DNA from: Globodera rostochiensis
Taxonomy: Eukaryota; Nematoda; Chromadorea; Rhabditida; Heteroderidae
Length of the DNA: 64,000 nt
Reading direction: 5' to 3'
NCBI GenBank assembly: GCA_018350325.1
Contig: JAEVLN010000008.1
Span: 1,488,001 to 1,552,000 of the forward strand
Numbering within the stretch: position 1 is the stretch's first letter; every line of letters starts with the position of its first letter. A model generated the notes under the pieces. That model did not search any database. It had not been told where the DNA came from and saw nothing but the letters and a program-made list of their open reading frames with translations. Positions 12,857 to 27,491 of this stretch are shown piece after piece. The position numbers were made by a program, and so were the translations under genes.

Positions 12857-13051
12857 TCTTTGTTAAGCGCGTCAACATTTTTGTTTGAACATTACAAAAT
12901 TTCTCCTTTAATTGGAATAAATGGCCATGAGAAGAGTTTTGTGCTTAATGACGAGGGCCGACCGCATAAACGTCATTGTGTTCATTTTTAAAATTTTGAA
13001 CAGTGAAGGAGAAATTCAAAATCAACATATTTTTTTGTTCAATTGGTAATT

Positions 13052-15263
13052 TGTCATTCACGCAGAGATTCCTTTTCCCCTTTCGCTCCTTCGCTGCTAT
13101 TGTTGTTGAACACTTTTTGACGGAATGTTTTTTCCGCATAACAATCCAATTCAAAGTGCGCTCTTTCTCTCTGCTGGTCAGTGCCTTCAACCAGAGGCTG
13201 ACGAAACTTTTCATAGACCAGAAGACGCCTAAACCAAAGAGTTAAAAGTCCGTTAGACACAAATGGAAAGCAAAGCGTAGAGAACGTCCTCACCTTGACG
13301 AATCTTTAGCGAGTGTTTGTTCGCAGTTGTGCACCAATTGCATGCATCCCAAGCGGGGAAGAAAACGGTCGGAGTATCAAAAACAAAACGAAAAATGTTT
13401 TTATTTAATGGAAACGGAATTAAATGCAAAAGGAGCGGACTTCGACTTCGCTTACTCGGATCTACAGACGGGAAACCAAAAGGCCAGGCGACCTCCCGGC
13501 CTAAGTAAGCGGGCGGCCAAATCCATCAGGTCCAAAAATACGTTGGACATCGCATATTTTTGTTTCTCCGGAAATCCAACATCGAACTGAAATACTTGCT
13601 CCTCGTTGCCAATGACTGCCCCTTGCTGGGTTAATTCGGATTCGGCTGATGGTCCGCTGAAATTTGGACTGATTAACCCATGATCGGCGGGTTCCATTCG
13701 AAAAAAGTGCTGTCCTATTCACTTTTCTGCCTTTTTGTGTTCCATTCGTCCGACTTTGCTTCGATTGTCTCCTTTCGCACTTCGATTTTGAACGCCTAAG
13801 CGTTGTCCTCTCTCCCGAATGCCATAGGGAGCTAAAAACTGAAATTCCCTAAAAAGGAAAAGCTATCAAAACCCTTACGATCAGTGATAATCGCGTCGAT
13901 TGTGCCATCAGCTGCCGAATTGTGCCAAAGTTCGGGTCGCGAAGAGTCGGCCAATACAACACCCAAAAAACGGCCATCGCAAAGGTCATACTGATCAAAG
14001 TTGGCACGGATTGAATGCTCAGCATTCAGCCAATGTTCTCCGGCACGAGAAGACTTTCCCTAAACAAATGCAAAACATCCATTAAAGGAACAGAGCGCTA
14101 TAAGCACTTTGGCCCGCGCAACGTCCCATTTGATCTCAACGCCGAAGACATAGGAGCCGAAGTGGGCGGCGGGGAGAAGGAGACCCCCTGAAGCTGTCAG
14201 TGACAGTTTGAAACAATTACGGCCCTTTCTTGTAATTTGTGCTTTTTGAAGATTTTAAAAATTAATCAGAAAATTTTGAATTTTCGAAAAATTGTTCTAA
14301 TTCGAGTACGTAGTTCGAAATTGGTCTAAAGATTTTGAAGGCTGGCCGAACTTTTGCTAGTCATCGAAAAGCCTTGTGTTCTTGCCTGTCCCGCAAAAAG
14401 GGTCCATAACGACGGCGCCGGGCCGGACGTTTGCCAGATTGGTTTGGATGAACGCCAGTTCCGGGTCCATTGTGGAGTTGCCAATGTAACGACGACTGCT
14501 CAGAGAGAAGAGAGCCTTCAAATGGCCCTGTCCCTCTCCCAACCAAAAACAGAACGGATGAAAATGTGCGGAATAGCACCGATTAACCCACAAGTCGTGC
14601 AAAGAACACTTTGTTCGGCGTGTCTCTCCGCCCGACCCCTTCCTCCCCGTACATTTCGATCACTGTAAAAACATTCCGCGGGTTCATCAGCTCAACCGGG
14701 GCTCGTCTCAGAAGGGGCATGCTGGTGTACCGCTGAATGCTAATAATCAAATTCATCCGTTGTATTTTCTTCCCAGGGGTTCGCATTAACCTCAACAACG
14801 GACCGAATGTAGTCGCCTGAGCGTTTTCTTCGCTGAGGACGTACGAGCAGACACCAGGATTGTTCGGGAAGGTCGAAACTCTAACACAAAATACGCATAA
14901 TAAGACTTGTCATCAAAATTCCCACCGCGAGAGATGAACCCGCATCGGAGCCCAATTTGGCCATTACTTCCTCGTGGCCGTCCCCCTCAGCGACCAGTTC
15001 AAATGCCCACTTAACCAGCATCGACCTCTCCAACAGTCGCTGAACGTCCGCTTCACCATTTGGGAACTCCAACAACTGGAGATGAGACTGGAAACACTGG
15101 TATACCGGGGTTATGATCCGAATTATAATGTTCAGACCCCATCCGAAGAGAATTTGGGCACCAAGCAAATCCCCTGTTGTCGGCAAATAGCTTCAAACTC
15201 TGCACGCCTAAAACTTGCATGGGCCTGACTGAAGATGAACACAAAAATGCGTTTATTGGTCAT
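13052..15263 (-). CDS. TRM11, tRNA guanosine-N2 methyltransferase subunit
   Basis: Catalytic subunit that, with TRM112, makes N2-methylguanosine at position 10 of many tRNAs. The ATG at 15263 begins FVFIFSQAHASFRRAEFEAI, matching the family N-terminus (YLLWFVHEHLDFRLAELE). Later exons show FTVIEMYGEE (about 14650), the block GEGQGHLKALFSLSSRRYIG with STMDPELAFIQTNLANVRPG (about 14540-14420), and the S-adenosylmethionine loop MDPFCGTG (about 14400). The catalytic DPPYG motif is split by an intron: exon 3' end TIDAIITD at about 13885, then PPYGIRERGQR from about 13832. The C-terminal part has SNVFLDLMDLAARLLRPGGR (about 13550) and CEQTLAKDSSRRLLVYEKF. The reading frame stops at TGA 13052-13054. 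Convergent with mrpl-38, about 200 bases apart. Confidence 0.88.
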
Positions 15264-15426
15264 TCCAAAAAAAAAGAAGTTTGTTATCAAAACGAAAAAA
15301 GAGAATTTAGTATAGTGGTAAAAAATAATAGAAGCTGTAAGAAATGATTCAAGTACAGAAACATAGTGCCAGTATAAGTCCATCAAAAATTTCCCTTTAA
15401 TTCCAAATTATTAAAATCAAAATCGG

Positions 15427-16913
15427 TTAATATCGTTTCCGAACGAACACGCGACCGCTCTCCAAATCGTCTTTGGTGGCAGTGATCACGCGAATGTCGC
15501 CGGTTATTACGCTGCGGAACTCAGCATACCGACCCTCGCTGATCGATCGGATGGTGGCGGGCATTCGACCGGAGGAAATCAATTCTAAAATGTTTATAAT
15601 TCGCCTATATTTTCGATAAATAACTTCTACACGTTGACTTACCGATGTACACATTTTGAAACCGATGAAAACTTAAAAAGAAAAAAACAAATTGCTCGAA
15701 AAACAACCAGTTAGTCGGTTGCTCACGTCTTTCCGTCCAAAATGAGTTTGTTCTGTTCCAGTAGCACTCGTCGGTGGTGTCTTCCGCTCGTGCCGGTCGC
15801 CCTCTCTCCGGCCTCCTCGTCAGCCATTTCCCCTCCGGCAGAATGCCACGGGTTGCCCAACAGTGCCATTCCCTCCCCAGAGGTTCCTCCGTCTTGGCCT
15901 AACCCGCCTCCAAGAGAAGAACGCTCTTTCAGGTGGTTATGATGGGTCGACTCAATGCCGAGCAATTGAACGTCTTCCGAAATTGCCGACCCCGACAAAA
16001 GATAGGGAATCGTCAGCGAAGAATTGGACATTCCGCCGCTAGCCGACCCGACAGAGCCCGCAAATGCACCGCCAGAGCCACCCATGCCGAGAAATCCGAA
16101 AGGAAAGCCGCCCTTTTTAGTCTGAGTTCGCCTCTTGACCACACCGCCCGCGCCTCCGTCCACCAGTCCGACAGATCCAACGGCACCCAAATTCGTCAAA
16201 GAATCGGCACTGCTCGACGAGGGAAGCGCTTCGTTCAGTCGGCTGAATGAAAATCGGCACTTCTCTCATCAAAAAGAAACAATTTACCTTCTGAGAAATT
16301 TTTTGCCTCCAATTGTTGCCGGTGGCGGGTGAAGGGCATTGGCCGCGTTCGGATGCTGATGGCCATGTCCCCCCTGGGGATGTTGGTGATTGACACAGCT
16401 GATCAGCGGTTCTTTGTTATTTCCAAGCGGCGGCTGGGCAATGTCGAGCGCGTTGATTTCATTGTCGAGAGACCTTTTCTGCTCCTCTAACTCTTTGTAG
16501 AACGATTCCTCGAGTTCCTTCAGTTTCTGCACTCGGAAATTGTTAACAGACAAATCGGCCATTGTAAATAATTGCCTTTTCATATTCCTGCTCAAGCAGA
16601 CTAATCCCTTCTTCGTACTCCCGGCCAACGCGAGTCTTTTCCTCCTTAAAATTGAATGTTTGTCGATGAGTGTGAACTAAAGATTTGTCTTGAGGACCGC
16701 CGAGAATCTCGAGATAAACGACAGATCGCGATCGGCCCGGGCTATAGTGACAAGCCTCCGCCCTCACCATTTCTTCGATTTGAATTTGTTCGAACCGACG
16801 GTCGGACCTTTGCCGTGCAAGACCAAGTCCCTTCTGGTACTCCGAATGCTTTCCCTCCGCCAACGATTGCCTCTCTCGTTCCAAAGGATCGCGCAAAATT
16901 CGTGAGAGACTAA
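15427..16913 (-). CDS. SDS3/BRMS1-family Sin3-HDAC subunit
   Basis: Resembles SUDS3, which dimerises and activates histone deacetylase in the Sin3 corepressor complex. The N-terminal half is coiled coil: LERERQSLAEGKHSEYQKG (about 16870), DRRFEQIQIEEM, VGREYEEGISLLEQEYEK (about 16610), and LKELEESFYKELEEQKRSL (about 16525). A Gly/Ser/His-rich low-complexity middle follows (about 16400-15800). The end has LEQNKLILDGKTFHRFQNVY and a final exon with ATIRSISEGRYAEFRSVIT and VFVRKRY before TAA, which parallels the SUDS3 C-terminus (SSVGANEIWVRKTSDS to FVIRRR). The true start was not found; coding probably extends a little 5' of 16913. Middle gene of a minus-strand cluster. Confidence 0.65.
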
Positions 16914-17249
16914 ATCAAAAAACTTAAATTGATCAAAATCGCAAAATCACCGCATTATTATCACAGAATCGCGTTGAAGGTCAAATGCCGTTCCTTTGCC
17001 TTCAGCGGGCGATGTACAGAGCAAAGACGACGGAGAACCCATTCAAATTGGAAAACCCTAATAAGCGCACTGAATCTGCTTTGCTTGGGCATAAGTCACT
17101 CAAAAGTATGAAAATGGCAAATAATAAAAATGATAGCATTTTGGAAAGTAACTTTATGAAGAACATTGGTTCATCTGAACTAATTCAATAAATTACTTTT
17201 GCGTTTACAAAATTGTTTATAATAACGAAACGCCAAATTCTTAGGGCAC

Positions 17250-18270
17250 TCAGACGGTCCATTTTAAACACCTGGGAACAGAAAGGAAAGCGATTATTAG
17301 GCCACCTCCCCAATTAAAAGACCGAGTGTCCGAGTGCGTGCCCCTGCAGGGAATGGAACAAAATCTGGCAGAACACCGAACGCATGTGTAAGCCGCAGAA
17401 AGGCCACAAACAGCACAGAACTTCCTCGGCGGCATTTTGCTTGGAAAAGATGCCACCTGAACCGCCAAAATAATTTTTTCGACTCATACCAATCGTACAA
17501 TTCAAAAGACAAGCAAAGAAAACAGCACCTCCGAGTACGTTGGCAATAGAAATTCCGGGCTGACATCTTTTTTCTTATTTTGTTGAACTTCTTCCTCACG
17601 CTTTCGCTAAAATGAGTAAAATTGTTGCAAATCGAGCAATAATTATGAATTTTCAATAAAATCTTGGATGTGTCACAAAATCCCGAATAGTAGAATGTCG
17701 TTTTGGCGCTTCCCCATGGGCCCGGTATGCGTCGCTTATCTGGCATTCGCTTTCACTAACTGTGGCCTCCTCCAAAAGTTGGGAAAAAGTCTTTCGGAAG
17801 CGCGTCTTCGTCAAAGCGGCCACAATTTTCCTTCCCTTTTTCGCTGGAATGTACAAAATTATGGCCGTTTTCAACTCGGCTTTCACTCGCTTGCTCTGCC
17901 CCGCTGATCTTTGAGGGTGAGCCAACTTTCCGCTTCCGCTTTTTGATGTCTTTGTCCCCAAAAACCATTTCATCGTCGAATTTGGGCGCCGCTTTGTGCC
18001 AGGTGAGATTCACGTGCGGGTCCTCTTGAAAATTGTCCTGCAAATAATTATTTTATATTTTATTTTGTAAAAAGCTGAACTCTTTCGAGTGATTCCAATT
18101 GCTGTTGAACGCGACGTCGTTTTGCTGCCTCATCAATTGATCTTGCAGGTTGTTGGGCACTTATTCGATCTTTGAAATAATCCGGTATTTAATGTTCAAC
18201 CCATGCGATTAATACTCGAATGTCGACTCGAACGTTGATGTAATTGCCCGAATTTTTTTGTTGTAGCCAT
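17250..18270 (-). CDS. ZNHIT1, HIT-zinc-finger subunit of SWR1/SRCAP
   Basis: Subunit of the SRCAP/SWR1 remodeller that deposits histone H2A.Z. The ATG at 18270 opens a short exon (MATTKKFGQLHQRSSRHS), spliced at an A/GTATT donor to ISAQQPARSIDEAAKRRRVQ and QQLESLE. Next come DNFQEDPHVNLTWHK (about 18040), FDDEMVFGDKDIKKRKRK, a basic linker, KDFFPTFGG, and finally the HIT zinc finger: FCAVCGLSAAYTCVRCSARF, CSIPCRGTHSDTRCLKWTV, stop at TGA 17250-17252. The Cys/His ligands and the last residues (CLKWTV) are as in human ZNHIT1, with the last two exons separated by an intron at about 17300-17265. It is first in the cluster ZNHIT1-SDS3-TRM11 and divergent from RAB14. Confidence 0.9.
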
Positions 18271-18723
18271 TAAAGTCGTTAGATAAATCTGAAAAAATTG
18301 CCTGGTCTGCGCACCTTATTAGGAAATATTTTTAAGCAAAAAAAAAAATCTGGCACTGAACTCATGACGAACCAGTAGTTGATGAAAGGCCCGGCCCGTT
18401 GACGAAAAGTCGTCGAACCGCCGGCGATTTAGCAAATTTGAAAAATTCGCTTCATTGGCGTTATGCTTTAAATTTATGAAACTTTGCAAGATCTTGATGC
18501 ATGCATGCAGCGCGCGCTGCAGTCGAGAGCGCAACTTCCCCTATTCCCAGCAGGTCAATGAGATGCCTTAACCCTTTTTGTGGCAGATGTGCTAGAATGC
18601 TATTCATACAAACTTCAAAACTCGACGTCTTTTGCTATAAACGTTGCGCAAAAACTTTTACCATTTAAGCGCTTTCTCCGAGTGATCGTAATTATTTATT
18701 CGTACAATTATTTGGTATTAACG
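18271..18723. promoter_or_regulatory. Shared 5' region of ZNHIT1 and RAB14
   Basis: About 450 bases between two divergent starts, so a likely bidirectional promoter. It includes a short GC-rich alternating purine-pyrimidine patch (GCATGCATGCAGCGCGCGCTGCAG, about 18500-18525) that is nearly self-complementary. An open minus-strand frame of about 70 codons covers part of it but shows no family resemblance. Confidence 0.4.
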
Positions 18724-20043
<1,320 letters not shown>

Positions 20044-20752
20044 TTTGGGTGCATCGACGGATCAGTCCTCGCCAGAAGCAAATTGAACCATCTCCCCACA
20101 CAAAGATAAAAAAAATCGACTCCATTCTTCCCAACATTCGCATTTCAAATCGAATGTAAATTTGCCTGTGTTCGAGCGTTTCCTTGTACATTTCCAGATT
20201 TATCATTCATTTTGAACTTTAATGTTTTCATTAAAGTATAATAACTTAGTTTTTGTTAGGGTTGAGCCCTGACTTTCGGGACGGGGCTCAACCTAATTTA
20301 GTAATTAACCCGCAAATGGAAGCTTATCTTCAGTCAGCGTTTACATAGTCTATTTGGTCTTTTATTAACTGGTTGTATTCGAATGTCGAGGGTCCTTCTG
20401 ATGGTCTGGTGCTTGTGTCCTCCTCCCCCCCCCCCTCCATTGAATGAGTTTTTGCCCCTCCCACAGAATCCATTCGATCGCCATTCATTCGTTCATTTGT
20501 GCACACGTAACATTATTATTATTATTATCGGAATCATTCAACATTAGCAACAGCACGATAACCGCCAATCAATGAATGCTTTTTTACGTACATATCAGGG
20601 TAGAAGAAAGTCGATTCGATGGAACATTAAGCATTGGTTTGTTCAAATTCAATATTTGATTGGGTCTAAAGGAGCCGAACCCATTCATTTGTCTGGACTT
20701 TCACCCCAAGATTCCTTCCCGCAGCGATTTTTAGAATATTTCTTTTTCTCCA

Positions 20753-21335
20753 ATGTCTCCGACTATTCGTCAGATCGCAACATCGAACGCGCCGGCGGCG
20801 ATTGGTCCTTACAGGTCGGCCCAAAAATGAATCGGTGATCAAAAGAGAAAATAAGTTAAAAGAAATTGGGCCCTAACAGAATTGGTTACCCTATGAGTTA
20901 GTGAAGCGAGAAATTGGATGCTGCGGGCACAATTAGTTTATTTAGTCAGGCAGTTTTTGCCAACAAAACGCTGTATGTGAGTGGCCAACTTGGGATTGTG
21001 CCAGGAAAGTCGGAATTGGTGCCGGGTGGGGTCAGAAGCGAAGCGGAACGGGCGATGATGAATTTGGGAGAGATTCTGAAGGCGGCCGGCGCTTCATTTG
21101 ACAACGGTTCGAATCGGACGAAATGAAAACGGAACACGTCCCTACAGTTGTCAAGGTCACCATTCTGCTGGTCGATATCGGAGACTTCCAGACAGTTAAC
21201 GAAGTGTACAAAGGCTTCTTCAACAACACTTCCTTCCCCGCTCGTTCCACTTATCAAGTGACCGCATTACCCAAAAATGGACGTGTTGAAATTGAAGCGA
21301 TCGCCGCCATCGACGACCCCCCGCCGGAGAGTTAA
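20753..21335 (+). CDS. RidA/UK114 family imine deaminase
   Basis: RidA proteins hydrolyse reactive enamine/imine products of PLP enzymes; they form trimers with active sites between subunits. The ATG at 20753 gives [20 protein letters not shown] across an intron whose 3' end is at about 20940. The signature [15 protein letters not shown] follows, then [40 protein letters not shown] and a C-terminal [20 protein letters not shown], where the conserved Arg binds substrate carboxylate. A 43-base intron (21106-21148) must be removed to keep frame. The stop is TAA 21333-21335. About 130 residues is the normal length. It lies 710 bases downstream of RAB14 on the same strand. Confidence 0.93.
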
Positions 21336-22336
21336 AGTGAAAGGTGAAGGCTCAAATCAACAAACTCGCGAATTGTTCAAAATGCTTTGTCCTTTTTTTG
21401 TTGCTGTGCTTAGCCAGAAACCAATAAAGCCATTCCTTTGTTTACCGATGCCAAAATCCATTTTTAATGCTTTTTTAAATTTGATTCGAAATTCGACAGA
21501 ACGGTATCTTGTTCGTGTTGTTTGATCTGAATACCCCTTAAAACCTGAAAAAAAATATGGGGAGACGCAGTGACCCAGACGAAGCCCTGGATTATTAACA
21601 TTTTTCGGTAATACTTAGGATTCCACCCGGCACACCCCTCAAGTATTATAGTACGTAGAAACAATCTTTCCCGACTTTGTAAACATTTATTATAGGATTA
21701 AATCAAGATTGCAAATGAAATCGGTCTTTGGTGCTTTTCCGTTCGTAAGTGTGTTAGTGCCTAATAATTCAACAAACGTGAAAACGGCAATTATCAAAGA
21801 ACAAGGGCAACAACGTTCTCCGATGACAATTGATTAATGTAAATTTGACTAGGGGTGTCGCCAACAGAATTCGTCCCAAACTAAGGCAAGCACTAAGGTC
21901 ACGACGACTCCCCATGAATTGAGTTGATGATCCGTTCAAATCGCCCTTCGTTCAGTTCACTTTCACCTCAAAGAGTGCTTGGCACAAGGAACACGAGACC
22001 CGATTCGCCGCCGCAATAAATGAGTCCGGCGCAGCTGCGACTGAACTCGCAAAGGGTCAGCGACTCGAGACGTCGACTGGAACAAACTTCGGGAGCACGT
22101 CTTCGGGAAACGCGCTCCTATAAGCAAAAAAAGGACCAATTGCAACTGGTTGATGAAGCGGTAGGAGGAGAAAATCACTGGCTTTAAACTACTTTCCTAA
22201 TATATTTAAACAAAATACATTTTCCTGGTCCATCAATGCGCAGTCGCCCAGTCGCACTTCTAACCTTTTGTGTTCACAGCAGTCGTTGTGTGAGAAGCAG
22301 AAACTTTGCTAAAAGAGTAACAAAACATGCGAATAC
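21336..22336. other. Intergenic with one short unassigned ORF
   Basis: Convergent gap between RidA (+) and the GTF3C2-like gene (-). A plus-strand frame from an ATG at 22021 to about 22188 encodes roughly 55 charged residues (QRVSDSRRRLEQTSGARLRE is typical), which could be a small gene or a terminal exon. I recognise no family. The rest shows no structure. Confidence 0.25.
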
Positions 22337-25300
22337 TTAATTACACGGCAAATTATTTTGCCTGGTCATTAGGTTCTCTGGCGGGCGATTTGTCATGTGT
22401 GATGAGCTGTAACAATGTTCGGCCATGCATGAAATTTTCGCCATCTGATAATGGAATAAAATTTTCTTAAGGTTCGAGTGTAAAAACTCTGCGTTGACCG
22501 TACTTCCTTCCTCATTCGGTGCCATCCTTCCGTTAAGCGAACATGCCATTCGTCCATCCGCACCCACCGAGGCGCACAATCCGGCCAACTGACACACACT
22601 GACATTGGTGTTTTGAATTTGATGGCTGAACGAAACGACACTTCATGTGAACATTCAAATTATTAACCGACCAATTAGAGAGAGTTGTTGCACAAATTTG
22701 ATCTTTTTCAGATTCGTTTGATGAAGAGGTTACCCAAATGTATGAAGGAGCCTAAAACCAGAAAAATGTAAGGAAATCGTTTAGGAAGAAAATGCTTAAG
22801 AATTTATTTTAGGGAAGGGACCTGTTGTGAAGTGCCGAAGAAAGAGAAAGTAGCCGACTCGTAACTGATCAGACCGCGGAAGATCAACGGTTGGGAACAA
22901 CACTTGACACCGCATGTTTTGTTCAAGTCGCATTCCAAAACGGGTTGAGAGGAACCGGCCTTAAACACGGAATATGGCCAAAACATAGCAAAGTAGGAGT
23001 TATGATGTTTGAAAGACGTCGAAAATCACTCGGGGAGAAAACGGCGGGAAGGGGGGGGGGGAGGGGGAACGAGCAGTAACGACATCCATTGTCAAAAAGT
23101 TTAGTCATCTGTTAGTTTCTTTGATATCGCTGCATTCAGCATCAGAGTGACGATGAATGGCATCAATTTACAAAATCTGTCAGCCAAAGTAATGCTTTCA
23201 ATTCAAGTATGGCAAAGAGTGACGAGCTCTCCCGCCCCTTACACGTACAAAATGAACACTCACTTGGTCGGATCCGGACGGCGATATGAGACAGTAAATG
23301 CGGAAAAGGCGACGGCGGAAGGAAATACAAACTAAAAAAGGATTTTTTTTCGTTCCAATAAAGAAAATGTTTTGGACATTCATTGGCAAATCAAAAAAGA
23401 AAAATTTGCCTATGTTGGCCCAAAATCAATTTTAGCGCCAGAATACATCGAACGGGTTGTGTAGAAGACCCATCCAACGGTAAATGGCGCTCAACCCGTT
23501 TGCACTTGTGGTAAGGACAAAAAAAAGAAGCCGGGATTCGAAAATTTACAGATACGATCTCAAATTTGCGATCTACCCATTCTTCAGCCTAACATAAAAG
23601 TACGAAAATATTTCTGAATTACCCACTTTTGTCTTTATCCAACCAGCAAAGGGATTGGGGAGGGGAGTTCCAATCGTCGAAGTGCAATTTCCAAGTGGGT
23701 TCAGCAGGCCGTGACAAATCCCATATGAAAACGCGGCCTAAATGAAGAACCTTTCATAACAATATAGCACAACCCGAAGTCCAGACCAATTGCGGATACA
23801 GCTCCAAAGTGTCGAGCACTCGAAAAAAGACTCCACTGTAAACAGAAGAGCGGAATGGCAGTAACATTTGCTGATGGATGGGCATTATCTATGGACGATG
23901 GGGGAAATAGTGGAAGAAAAAGAGACGACGAAATTAAAGTGATAGTTAAAAATGAGAAGAAACGAAGGCAAATGAATAAAACTGCACCTTTACAATTTAT
24001 TTTGTCATTTTTGTCGTCCGTCCCAGCTTGCGATGCTTCTTCGTCTCTTCCACTTCCTTGCCCCTTTGCTTTTTCTGTTTTATCGCTCCCCTGAAATGGT
24101 GGAGATAGCATAAAATAAATGAAAATAAAAATGTTAAAATGAAAAAATGCTTCAGCGATCCAGTAGTCAACAGATCAATTTCAGTTGGCACTTCCTATCA
24201 AGAAGGTTCGGATCATCATTAGCAACATTTTCACACACAACAATAACAACAACCACCGAGCGGAATTGAACCCACGACGGAAAACAGAGGGAAATACCAC
24301 TGAGACTGAAAGAGCACGAGGGCCTGACTCGCTTAAGAAACATACACTGTTCAAATCGAACACCGGTGTGGGCGGATGGCACAGCGTGATTACTGGCTCC
24401 GACTCCAAAATGAGTGGCAGCGAATCCGTCGAATTTGTCTCCTTGCAAACATCGCCTTGATATTTTTTGATGAGAGTTTCAAAATCGATAGGAAGGCTAA
24501 AATCAATTGGAGTTCGAATTGATTGTAAAACTTAGCCTTTACTTGTAGATGTGTATTCGTCCATTATGCGTGCCAACCGCCAGCAGTCCGAGAGATTCCT
24601 TTGTAATCTCTCCAAAATTCTGAAGGGAAGTTGAGGGGGCCGAGGTTTGACGCGTTCTTTGTTCAGCATGCTAAAATAAAAAGCAAAGTTTATGGACAGC
24701 TCATAGTACGAAAAATGGCGAAAACTTCTTTTTCGCACAGTAATTACTAAAGCCTCAAACGGAAAAGCGATTAGGCACTGAGCCTATTGATGTGATCGGG
24801 ACGTTAAACTAAATCAGTTAACGCGAAAAAATAAGCATTTACGTTTGCCACCGGTCTCTGGCTCAAGGACTTTCTGTAGAGGTCGAAATCGTCATCAATT
24901 AACGGACACCAAGCCAGAGAACAAATATGTTGCGCCTTTGGGACGCGCAACAAACACTCAAACCGGGCCATTTCGCTGTAAATATGCATTTTTGCGTTTA
25001 AGTGTTTAAGTTTTTCGTTTGCCACTTGAGATCCTTCGGATTTGATGTCCATAAATGAACAAATGCATGCTGATTTTCTTTTTCTTCCGTTGCGACCCTC
25101 AACATTTTCTCGTCGGTAAATGTGCCGATGGCGATCAGCTCACGACCTTTTAAACAATTGTAAAAATAAAATCTTAAGTGTTTTTACACCTCGTTTCGTC
25201 GCTCGCGGGCACACCGCCAATGCGGATAACGGACCACCGCAGAAAAAGGCCTGAGCGGTTCGATGGTTGCGCTTGCCCTGGCGGAGCACCAAACGGTTCA

Positions 25301-27491
25301 AAGTACGCGCTTAACAACGGACGAGTGAAAGTTAAAAGAGCGGGGAAGAGAGTCTTTTGCCTGATGAAAGCGACAAGCCGTTTGCACTTTCTTGCTTCAA
25401 TCGGGGATCAATCGATGCTGGCAAACTGTCGAAAATGTCCAGAACCTAAAGAGAATGTAAAAAACCTGTACGGTGGGTGATATGACATTTTGTGGGTTTG
25501 AATTTTGCGGATTTATAGCGACTTTGCGAATATCAGATGCGGGACACCATCGTACAAACAATTTTACGATAAAACAAAAGCAAAACTCAGCTCCGACCGA
25601 CCTGCGCACTTTCAAAATGTTTAACAACTGCGGGTGCAACGTCCACTTCATATTGAAAAGTTTGAGCTGTGAAAATGCCCAATTTGGCACTGATGGAAGA
25701 AGACTTCTTCTGCTCAACAAAGTCTCCGTGTTGTAAAGTCGTGGGTTTGTCCGAGTCTTTAGATATTTCGTTTCTTCCCTTCTCCCTCCCGCTCTTGGCC
25801 ATTGAACCATTTGCATTAAGTTCCGTCGAATGTCGCGTTTTGGTTATGTTCTCATGGGAATCTCTATTTATTGCGCTTTCAGAATTGTCCGATGAACTGA
25901 AAAATGTGCAGTGTTCGACAAACCGCATAACTGACAAAGACAAACGTTGTATTCTTTTTCTTCGAATTGTTGAGAGTCCCTTTTCCGTTTGTTTTGCTTG
26001 GAGTTGACCGCTGATTGTGCGCAGTGACTGATGACGAAGTGCAGGGACGGTCCGCCGCCCATTGGAAGGAATTGCGCAGAGAGGGCCGAACGGAAGGCGA
26101 AGAAGCGGGCACAGCAGCAATATTACCGTAAAAGTTGGAGGGGAGTTCGAAGTCCGAAGGCTAAACGAAGCGATTTTTGAATCGATTGTCCCTGCCCATT
26201 TCGGCCTACTTACCTCGACCTTGGGTTTCTTCAACGTCAGCAATGAAAATTCATTGGAATTTTTTTGTGGCATTGCAGAAGATTTTTTTGGTATTTTGAA
26301 CGAGACGAGTGGCGACAAATTTTGTCTTTGGACCAATTCCAACGAAACATTCAGCGAATTGTTTGTGCACCGTCCCCCGCCACCGGTGCTCAGTTTTGTC
26401 AACGACCGTTGGGCAATGCTTTCATCTACGAGTGAATGAAGCCGTTCATTGAGCGTAATCGCTGGAAAAGGGTAAATTGTTGTTTAATAAAAATTGTAAA
26501 GATTTACGTTTCTCGAATTTGGTCACGGGAACCTTCGGTGGACGACCCCTGGGTCGAGGCGGCGCGGGAGGAGTCTCTTCGGGCTGCGGATTTTTTCGAG
26601 GTCGTCCTCGCTTCTTTGGCTCTCTGTCAACAATTTTTCTTGCAGAGACTAAAAGCACGAATCAAATGATGCAATACATCCAATGCCGAGCCCGAACACA
26701 ACGAAGTTGCAACATCAAATTAGTTACCTTTTTTGGTAGAAAAGCCTGTAAAATCAGAAGGCACCGAACCACACACTTCCAACTCGACCGATTGAGAGCC
26801 AAGCCATCGCGAAAGAGAACTGAAATTGCCGATTAAAACAAACAACACGCGATTGATGCGCGAAAGAGTCTGATTTGAGCCGAGTAACTCAGAAACCATT
26901 GCACATTCCGCTTCATTTTCAGTTAAGAGCCAACCTTTCACCGAATTCGTCTTTGCCATCGTCGACTCTCCGCCAGCGCGCCAATTCCGTCCTCTTCTCC
27001 CCGTGTTCGGCATAAATGGATCGAACCCACGCCAAATTCTGATTTTCAGCACTTTCCTGCTCGACCAAGCGTAACAAAGCACGTGCACGCGCATTTTTTA
27101 CCGCCAACAGATATCGACTGATCTTGGGCAAGTCCACCGAGTGATCTTCGAAAGGGATTCTTAAGGAACGGCCAAACCAAAGACAGCTAACCGAGGAGGG
27201 CTTTGTCCGCATCGCAGTGACGAACCCTTTTGAAATTGAGACGCTCCCCTCCACCCTCCCACGCCCCCTGAAATTAAAGAATCATCTCCATGTCGAATAA
27301 TTTCAGCTGATTATCAACTTTTGAACTCCAATAAAGAACCCTCCCCTTTTATTGATCAATTTGGAATTAATCCAAGGATCGACCTCTTCTCGACTCTCTT
27401 CCTCTTCATTCTCGTATGTCTCATCAGTTGAAGTTTCGCCTGCCGAGCTGTTGCTATCTGCAACCTTTTTTGCGCCTTTCTTTTTCGTCAT
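22337..27491 (-). CDS. AT-hook and WD40-like protein, TFIIIC GTF3C2-like
   Basis: Multi-exon gene read only in part. The ATG at 27491 opens an acidic/basic N-terminus (MTKKKGAKKVADSNSS). An exon at about 26640-26500 carries two AT-hooks (PKKRGRPRKNP and PRPRGRPPKVP), which bind the minor groove of AT-rich DNA. Further on, exons read FFCGGPLSALAVCPR (about 25240), RELIAIGTFTDEKMLRVATE (about 25140), FVHLWTS and ICSLAWCPLIDDDF (about 24930), resembling the beta-propeller of GTF3C2/TFIIIC110, where GGPVWAMDWCP and LIQLW occupy the same places. The 3' part includes QLAGLCASVGADGRMACSLN and ends at 22337. TFIIIC recognises the B box of tRNA genes for Pol III. The exon chain is incomplete and two genes cannot be excluded. 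Confidence 0.4.

Noticed and set aside
25587..26402. 271-codon minus-strand ORF as a separate gene
   Set aside because: It is in the same orientation and between AT-hook and WD40-like exons; more simply part of the GTF3C2-like gene, with an intron read through in the middle.
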